Positions 58,730 through 64,000 of a stretch of DNA of 64,000 nucleotides are shown here, in pieces. The stretch spans positions 39,662 through 103,661 of the forward strand of contig NZ_JAHHIU010000085.1 in the NCBI RefSeq assembly GCF_024539815.1, read 5' to 3'. The position numbers and the translations under genes were made by a program. The DNA is from Streptomyces hayashii. Its GTDB lineage: Bacteria; Actinomycetota; Actinomycetes; Streptomycetales; Streptomycetaceae. How positions within the stretch are numbered: position 1 is the first letter of the stretch; every line of letters starts with the position of its first letter. Below the pieces are notes generated by a model. That model was not told the DNA's origin. It saw only the letters and a program-made list of their open reading frames with translations, and ran no database searches.

Positions 58730-61618
58730 ATGAGCGAGACGAACCCCGCTGCCGCCGCTGTCCCGGCAGAGGCCGCGCCGCACCGCTACACGGCTGCCAT
58801 GGCCGCCGAGATCGAGGCACGCTGGCAGGACTTCTGGGACGCCGAGGGCACCTACGCGGCGCCGAACCCCACGGGCGACCTGGCCGGCGACCCGGAGCTG
58901 GTCGCCCGGCCCAAGAAGTTCATCATGGACATGTTCCCGTACCCCTCAGGTGCGGGTCTGCACGTCGGCCACCCGCTGGGCTACATCGCGACCGACGTGT
59001 TCGCGCGCTTCCAGCGCATGACCGGCCACAACGTGCTGCACACCCTGGGCTTCGACGCCTTCGGCCTGCCCGCCGAGCAGTACGCCGTGCAGACCGGCAC
59101 GCACCCGCGCGTGTCCACCGAGGCCAACATCGAGAACATGAAGGTCCAGCTGCGCCGGCTGGGCCTGGGCCACGACAAGCGCCGGTCGTTCGCCACGATC
59201 GACCCGGAGTACTACAAGTGGACCCAGTGGATCTTCCTGCAGATCTTCAACTCCTGGTACGACACCGAGGCGGACAAGGCCCGTCCGATCGCCGAGCTGG
59301 TCGCGCGGTTCGAGTCCGGTGAGCGCGCCGTACCGGGGCACACGCGCGCGTGGAGCGAGCTGACCGCCACCGAGCGCGCCGACGTCCTGAGCGACTTCCG
59401 CCTGGCCTACGCCTCCGACGCGCCGGTCAACTGGTGCCCCGGCCTGGGCACCGTGCTGGCCAACGAGGAGGTCACCGCCGACGGCCGTTCCGAGCGCGGC
59501 AACTTCCCCGTCTTCAAGGCCAAGCTGCGCCAGTGGAACATGCGCATCACCGCCTACGCGGACCGTCTGCTGGACGACCTGGACGCCCTGGACTGGCCCG
59601 AGGCCATCAAGCTGCAGCAGCGCAACTGGATCGGCCGCTCGGAAGGCGCCCGCGTCGACTTCCCCGTGGACGGCGAGCAGATCACCGTCTTCACCACCCG
59701 CCCGGACACCCTGTTCGGCGCGACCTACATGGTGCTGGCCCCCGAGCACCCGCTGGCCGACAAGTTCACCCCGGCCGCCTGGCCCGAGGGCACCCACGAC
59801 GTGTGGACCGGCGGTCACGCGACCCCGGCGGAGGCCGTGGCCGCGTACCGCGCGCAGGCCGCCTCCAAGTCCGACGTCGAGCGCCAGGCCGAGGCCAAGG
59901 ACAAGACCGGCGTCTTCACCGGTGTGTACGCGAACAACCCGGTCAACGGCGAGCGGGTCCCCGTCTTCATCGCCGACTACGTGCTGATGGGCTACGGCAC
60001 CGGCGCGATCATGGCCGTCCCGGCGCACGACACACGTGACTTCGCGTTCGCGCGCGCCTTCGAGCTGCCGATCATCTGCGTGGTCGAGCCGACCGACGGC
60101 CGCGGCACCGACACCTCGACCTGGGACGACGCCTTCGCCTCCTACGACGCGAAGATCGTCAACTCCTCCCACGACGACATCTCGCTGGACGGCCTGGGCG
60201 TGGCCGACGCCAAGGCGCGCATCACGCAGTGGCTGGAGCGCAAGGGCATCGGCGAGGGCACCGTCAACTTCCGTCTGCGCGACTGGCTGTTCAGCCGGCA
60301 GCGCTACTGGGGCGAGCCCTTCCCGATCGTCTACGACGAGGACGGCGTCGCCCACCCGCTGCCCGAGTCGATGCTGCCCCTGGAGCTGCCGGAGGTCGAG
60401 GACTACTCGCCGCGCACCTTCGACCCGGACGACGCGAACACGTCCCCCGAGACGCCCCTGTCGCGCAACGAGGACTGGGTGAACGTCACCCTGGACCTGG
60501 GCGACGGCCCCAGGAAGTACCGCCGCGAGACCAACACCATGCCCAACTGGGCCGGTTCCTGCTGGTACGAGCTGCGCTACCTGGACCCGAACAACAGCGA
60601 GAAGCTGGTCGACCCCGAGATCGAGCAGTACTGGATGGGCCCCCGAGAAGGCCAGCCGCACGGCGGCGTCGACCTGTACGTGGGCGGCGCCGAGCACGCC
60701 GTGCTGCACCTGCTGTACGCGCGCTTCTGGTCCAAGGTCCTGTTCGACCTGGGGCACGTCTCCTCCGTGGAGCCGTTCCACAAGCTGTTCAACCAGGGCA
60801 TGATCCAGGCGTACGTCTACCGCGACGCCCGGGGCATCGCGGTCCCGGCCACCGAGGTGGAGGAGCGCGACGGCGCCTACTACTACCAGGGCGAGAAGGT
60901 CTCCCGGCTGCTGGGCAAGATGGGCAAGTCCCTGAAGAACGCGGTCACTCCGGACGAGATCTGCGCCGAGTACGGCGCCGACACGCTGCGCCTGTACGAG
61001 ATGGCGATGGGCCCGCTGGACGTCTCGCGTCCGTGGGACACCCGCGCGGTCGTCGGCCAGTACAGGCTGCTGCAGCGACTGTGGCGCAACATCGTCGACG
61101 AGACCACCGGCGAGGTGACCGTGGTCGACGTCGAGGACGCCGACATCGCCGAGGACACCCTGCGGGCCCTGCACAAGGCGATCGACGGCGTGCGCCAGGA
61201 CCTGGAGGGCCTGCGCTTCAACACCGCGATCGCCAAGATCACCGAGCTGAACAACCACCTGACCAAGGCGGGCGGGGCGGTGCCGCGCACGGTCGCCGAG
61301 GACCTGGTGCTGCTGGTCGCGCCCCTGGCCCCGCACATCGCCGAGGAGCTGTGGCGCCGCCTGGCCCACACCGACTCGGTGGTCCACCGGGATCTGCCGG
61401 TCGCCGACCCGGCGTACGTCGTGGACGAGAGCGTGACCTGCGTCGTGCAGATCAAGGGCAAGGTCAAGGCGCGCCTGGAGGTCTCCCCGGCCATCTCCGA
61501 CGAGGAACTGGAGAAGGTCGCGCTGGCCGACGAGGCCGTCGTGAAGGCGCTGGGCGGGGCCGGCATCCGCAAGGTGATCGTGCGGGCGCCGAAGCTGGTG
61601 AACATCGTTCCGGCCTGA
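58730..61618 (+). CDS. leuS: Leucyl-tRNA synthetase
   Basis: 962 residues from ATG 58730. The HIGH-type motif is [17 protein letters not shown] near residue 71, and the KMSKS-type motif is [10 protein letters not shown] near residue 730. Editing-domain segments ([44 protein letters not shown]) and the [16 protein letters not shown] stretch are all present. It charges tRNA-Leu. Expression is probably controlled by the Leu-codon leader and terminator directly upstream. Two long hairpin or repeat regions follow the stop. Confidence 0.98.
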   Translation: MSETNPAAAAVPAEAAPHRYTAAMAAEIEARWQDFWDAEGTYAAPNPTGDLAGDPELVARPKKFIMDMFPYPSGAGLHVGHPLGYIATDVFARFQRMTGHNVLHTLGFDAFGLPAEQYAVQTGTHPRVSTEANIENMKVQLRRLGLGHDKRRSFATIDPEYYKWTQWIFLQIFNSWYDTEADKARPIAELVARFESGERAVPGHTRAWSELTATERADVLSDFRLAYASDAPVNWCPGLGTVLANEEVTADGRSERGNFPVFKAKLRQWNMRITAYADRLLDDLDALDWPEAIKLQQRNWIGRSEGARVDFPVDGEQITVFTTRPDTLFGATYMVLAPEHPLADKFTPAAWPEGTHDVWTGGHATPAEAVAAYRAQAASKSDVERQAEAKDKTGVFTGVYANNPVNGERVPVFIADYVLMGYGTGAIMAVPAHDTRDFAFARAFELPIICVVEPTDGRGTDTSTWDDAFASYDAKIVNSSHDDISLDGLGVADAKARITQWLERKGIGEGTVNFRLRDWLFSRQRYWGEPFPIVYDEDGVAHPLPESMLPLELPEVEDYSPRTFDPDDANTSPETPLSRNEDWVNVTLDLGDGPRKYRRETNTMPNWAGSCWYELRYLDPNNSEKLVDPEIEQYWMGPREGQPHGGVDLYVGGAEHAVLHLLYARFWSKVLFDLGHVSSVEPFHKLFNQGMIQAYVYRDARGIAVPATEVEERDGAYYYQGEKVSRLLGKMGKSLKNAVTPDEICAEYGADTLRLYEMAMGPLDVSRPWDTRAVVGQYRLLQRLWRNIVDETTGEVTVVDVEDADIAEDTLRALHKAIDGVRQDLEGLRFNTAIAKITELNNHLTKAGGAVPRTVAEDLVLLVAPLAPHIAEELWRRLAHTDSVVHRDLPVADPAYVVDESVTCVVQIKGKVKARLEVSPAISDEELEKVALADEAVVKALGGAGIRKVIVRAPKLVNIVPA

Positions 61619-61703
61619 CGCTGCCATGCCTTGAGATCTCGCGCGCCGGGCGCTCCTGCGGGCCGGAGGCGCCCGAGGCCTGAGGGGTCCGAGGCCTGAT
61701 GCA

Positions 61704-61765
61704 CCTGGAGTCTGGGGCGCCCGAGGCTTGAAGCGCCCTGGAGTCTGGGGCGCCTGAGGCTTGAG
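61704..61765. repeat. Two 28-bp direct repeats after leuS
   Basis: Copies starting CCTGGAGTCTGGGGCGCC and ending GAGGCTTGA occur at 61704-61731 and 61738-61765, differing at one base, within a gap (61619-61931) of GAGGCCTGA-like words. An imperfect hairpin GGGCGCTCC / GGAGGCGCCC at 61648-61675 may terminate leuS. Confidence 0.75.
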
Positions 61766-61817
61766 GGGTCCGAGTGCCCCTGCGGGGTCTCCGCGGCCGT
61801 CCCCTAGGGGCTTCGTG

Positions 61818-61858
61818 CGGGCAGGTTCGGGGTTCTTCTGGAACTCCGGGCCTGCCCG
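61818..61858 (+). terminator. Long hairpin between leuS and the next gene
   Basis: CGGGCAGG / CCTGCCCG outer stem continues through TTCGGGGTTC / GAACTCCGGG with G-T pairs, giving about 18 pairs around a 5-nt loop, followed by TCTCGTTT. It most likely terminates leuS read-through. Confidence 0.6.
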
Positions 61859-61931
61859 TCTCGTTTACCGTTTGAAGTGCGGCGCGTCATCACGGCGCCG
61901 GATGTGTCCTGGCAGGCCGGAGGAGGAGCTG

Positions 61932-62669
61932 GTGGAAGCAGTGATCACGATCGTCGCCCTGCTCTTCGTGCTCTTCCTCGCGCTCGGCGCCTACGCCACG
62001 GTGAAGGTCATCGGCGCCGCCAAGCGAGGAGTCGACCGCACCGTCACCCAGGCTCGCCGCACGGTCGAGGACCACACCCTGCGGGCCAAGTCCTTCGCCC
62101 AGCTCGGACCGGCCGGCGAGATCGCCCAGCTCAGGCTCAAACTGCGCACGTCCATGCGAGCCACACAGGAGGCCCTGCACGCGGGCGTCGGGCAGGACGA
62201 GTCGCTCAGGGAGTCCCTCGGCCTGTTCCAGCGCCTCAGTGCGCACGGGCAGGAACTGGACGCCGAGCTCAAGCGCCTGGAGTCCGAGCCGGACCGGGCC
62301 ACACTCGCCCAGCGGCTTCCCTCGCTGCGGGAGCGCACCGAGCGCATCACGGCATCGGCGGACTCACTGCGCTGGGCCGCCCGCGACCGAGCCCGCCGCT
62401 TCGCCGAGGACGATCTCGACTCCCTCAGCACCCAGATAGACGTCGAGGCAGGCGCCCTGCGGCACTGGACGACGCCGGAGTCCTCCCCGACCTCACCGTC
62501 CCCGTGGCCCGAGGCGCCCGCCGCCGACAGCGCGACAGAAGGACAGACCTGGCCGGAGACGCCCCACGCGCGCACCGCGGAGGAGCCGCCCCGCCCCGCC
62601 ATCACTCCTGTGGCGCCGCGCCCCACCTACCCCTGGCAGAAGAAGCCGCGCCCCGAGAGCACCACCTGA
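61932..62669 (+). CDS. Membrane-anchored coiled-coil protein, unrecognised
   Basis: 245 residues from GTG 61932, five bases after AGGAGG. One N-terminal TM helix (ITIVALLFVLFLALGAYATVKVIG) is followed by about 150 residues of charged helices (AQLRLKLRTSMRATQEALHAG; LFQRLSAHGQELDAELKRLESEPDRATLAQRL), probably coiled coil. The C-terminus is Pro/Ser/Thr-rich. No catalytic motif. Conserved position between leuS and a DegV gene is what I would expect in Streptomyces. Might scaffold the divisome or wall machinery, but that is a guess. Confidence 0.65.
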   Translation: MEAVITIVALLFVLFLALGAYATVKVIGAAKRGVDRTVTQARRTVEDHTLRAKSFAQLGPAGEIAQLRLKLRTSMRATQEALHAGVGQDESLRESLGLFQRLSAHGQELDAELKRLESEPDRATLAQRLPSLRERTERITASADSLRWAARDRARRFAEDDLDSLSTQIDVEAGALRHWTTPESSPTSPSPWPEAPAADSATEGQTWPETPHARTAEEPPRPAITPVAPRPTYPWQKKPRPESTT

Positions 62670-62791
62670 GCCCACCGGACGAGAGCTCGGGTTTCGGTGT
62701 CGCCAGGCGTGGTATTTGATTCGGTCAAGGGCGGTCCGGCTGCGAGGGGCCGGGCTGCCGTGCGGGAGCTACGGCAGGTAACCTCCAGGTC

Positions 62792-63637
62792 ATGTCCCGC
62801 CATGTCGCTATCGTCACGGATTCAACGGCCTATCTGCCGCAGCGGACGATGGAGCGCCACGGCATCACCGCGGTGCCGTTGACCGTCGTCCTCGGCGACC
62901 AGGCCCTTGAAGAGGGCAACGAGATCTCCACCCGGTCCCTCGCCCAGGCCCTGCAGAAGCGACGCCCCGTCACCACCTCGCGCCCCAGCCCTCAGGTCTT
63001 CGCCGAGACCTACCGCAAGGTCGCCGAGTCCGGGGCCACCGGCATCGTCTCCCTTCACCTCTCCGCCGAGTTGTCCGGCACCTACGACGCGGCCGTCGTC
63101 GCGGCGCGTGACGCGCCCTTGCCGGTGCGGGTGGTGGACACCGGCATGGTCGCGATGGCGCTCGGTTTCTGCGCGCTCGCGGCCGCCGAGGCCGCCGAGA
63201 CGGGCGGCACGGCCGACGAGGCGGTCACCGCGGCGGAGAAGCGGGCCGCCGGAACGTCCGCCTACTTCTACGTCGACACCCTCGACTATCTGCGCCGCGG
63301 CGGCCGAATCGGCGCCGCGCAGGCCCTGTTGGGCTCCGCGCTCGCCGTCAAGCCGCTGCTCCAGCTGGCGGGGGGCCGCATCGAACTCCTGGAGAAGGTC
63401 CGCACGGCGTCGAGGGCGATCGCCCGCCTGGAGGAGATCGGGGCCGACAAGGCCGGAAACGCGCCGGTCGACATCGCTGTCCACCATCTCGCCGCTCCCG
63501 ACCGGGCGTCCGCGCTCGCGGACCGTCTGCGTGCACGCGTCCCCGGACTCGTCGACCTGCATGTGAGCGAGGTCGGAGCGGTGATCGGGGCGCACACCGG
63601 ACCGGGACTGCTGGGGGTCGTGGTCTCACCCAGGTGA
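62792..63637 (+). CDS. DegV-family fatty-acid-binding protein
   Basis: 281 residues from ATG 62792. Family features: VAIVTDSTAYLP, VTTSRPSPQVFAETYRKVAESGATGIVSLHLSAELSGTYDAA and YFYVDTLDYLRRGGRIGAAQALLGSALAVKPLL. DegV (FakB-type) proteins bind fatty acids and present them to a kinase (FakA) for phospholipid synthesis. The 7-base distance between TAACCT (62779-62784) and the ATG suggests a very short or absent leader. Confidence 0.9.
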   Translation: MSRHVAIVTDSTAYLPQRTMERHGITAVPLTVVLGDQALEEGNEISTRSLAQALQKRRPVTTSRPSPQVFAETYRKVAESGATGIVSLHLSAELSGTYDAAVVAARDAPLPVRVVDTGMVAMALGFCALAAAEAAETGGTADEAVTAAEKRAAGTSAYFYVDTLDYLRRGGRIGAAQALLGSALAVKPLLQLAGGRIELLEKVRTASRAIARLEEIGADKAGNAPVDIAVHHLAAPDRASALADRLRARVPGLVDLHVSEVGAVIGAHTGPGLLGVVVSPR

Positions 63638-63647
63638 GAGCTCCCCT

Positions 63648-63661
63648 CACTCGTGCGAGTG
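63648..63661 (+). terminator. Short palindrome after the DegV gene
   Basis: CACTCG-TG-CGAGTG, 11 bases after the stop codon. Short for a terminator; function uncertain. Confidence 0.35.
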
Positions 63662-63744
63662 GCGGAGATATCCACAACCCGCAGGTTTTCCCCGGGAATT
63701 GAGCAAGATCATCGCGGTTCGGTGAATTGCCCGATCCTCGTCGC

Positions 63745-64000
63745 ATGGCACTTCGATCACGCTCACGCGACACGAACGCGACCAGTGGCCCCGGCCGGCC
63801 TTCCGGCTCCGACGGCCGCTCCCCACGACGCCGTTCACCTGGTGGCGGCCGGGGCGGACACCGTCACGGCCAGGCCTCGGCGGAAGAGAACCGCCGCCGG
63901 GCGGAGGCGTTGTTCGCCGAACGAGCCCGCTTTCGCCGGGACATGGCGAGGGGGCAGCAGTCCGGTGGCGGCGGCGATGGTGGCGGCGGTGGGGGAAGCG
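63745..64000 (+). CDS. ComEA-like protein, N-terminal part (cut by window end)
   Basis: ATG 63745 opens a frame that runs off the window after 85 codons. The visible part is a disordered, basic N-terminus (ALRSRSRDTNATSGPGRPSG; GRSPRRRSPGGGRGGHRHG), a charged helix (AEENRRRAEALFAERARFRRDMARGQ) and a Gly-rich stretch. No helix-hairpin-helix domain is seen yet. Assignment to ComEA rests on gene order (leuS, DegV, comEA, comEC in Streptomyces, from memory). Confidence 0.5.
   Translation, partial: MALRSRSRDTNATSGPGRPSGSDGRSPRRRSPGGGRGGHRHGQASAEENRRRAEALFAERARFRRDMARGQQSGGGGDGGGGGGS

Noticed and set aside
63665..63680. Single DnaA-box-like ATATCCACA as a replication signal
   Set aside because: One imperfect box without dnaA/dnaN nearby or further boxes is expected by chance.

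Overview
This window looks like Streptomyces chromosome: GC is very high, GTG starts are frequent, gene density is high, and housekeeping genes follow an order I associate with Streptomyces (B12/radical SAM gene, TIGR03936 partner, RNase E/G, rplU-rpmA-obgE, proB-proA, nadD, LytR-type gene, rsfS, phosphoglycerate-mutase-like gene, tRNA-Ala, leuS, DegV, comEA). The species cannot be named from sequence alone.

Layout. About 0.37-7.56 kb is a 7.2 kb integrated element. It splits the 3' end of the radical SAM gene, carries a large serine recombinase next to its right end, and leaves the displaced native tail of the gene on the far side. Its cargo is an S1-repeat protein, a frameshifted two-TM protein, decayed replication-initiator and TOPRIM-ATPase fragments, a small secreted Cys protein and a VanZ-type membrane protein. 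From 7.7 to 16.4 kb come a collagen-like secreted protein, a glycosyltransferase, a repeat-rich membrane protein, the TIGR03936 protein and RNase E/G.

From 16.8 to 40.1 kb lies a cell-surface glycopolymer region interrupted by rplU-rpmA-obgE. It holds an aminotransferase, Gfo/Idh oxidoreductase, nucleotide-sugar dehydrogenase, UDP-GlcNAc 2-epimerase and hexapeptide acetyltransferase. Together these match the five-step route to UDP-2,3-diacetamido-mannuronic acid (WbpA/B/E/D/I type). Around them sit GT2 and GT4 glycosyltransferases, a fused CDP-ribitol synthase (Bcs1 type), a TagF-like polymerase, and a trypsin-fold protein that has lost its catalytic His and Ser. A LytR-type protein at 48.6 kb may act on the same polymer.

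From 40.5 to 64 kb are proB, proA, two related single-pass membrane proteins with apparently leaderless starts, an M48 protease, two mini membrane proteins, nadD, the LytR-type gene, rsfS, a phosphatase, two identical tRNA-Ala(GGC) genes flanking a regulator/MFS pair and two zinc-ribbon miniproteins, a NuoF-ferredoxin fusion with a membrane cytochrome partner, leuS behind a Leu-codon leader peptide and terminator, a DegV protein and the start of comEA.

Most intergenic gaps hold strong GC-rich hairpins. The best candidates for new biology are the integration site with its replaced gene tail, the putative diNAcManA/ribitol-phosphate wall polymer locus with a thrice-used accessory domain, the pseudoprotease, the leuS attenuator, and a pseudoknot-like RNA upstream of the TagF-like gene.
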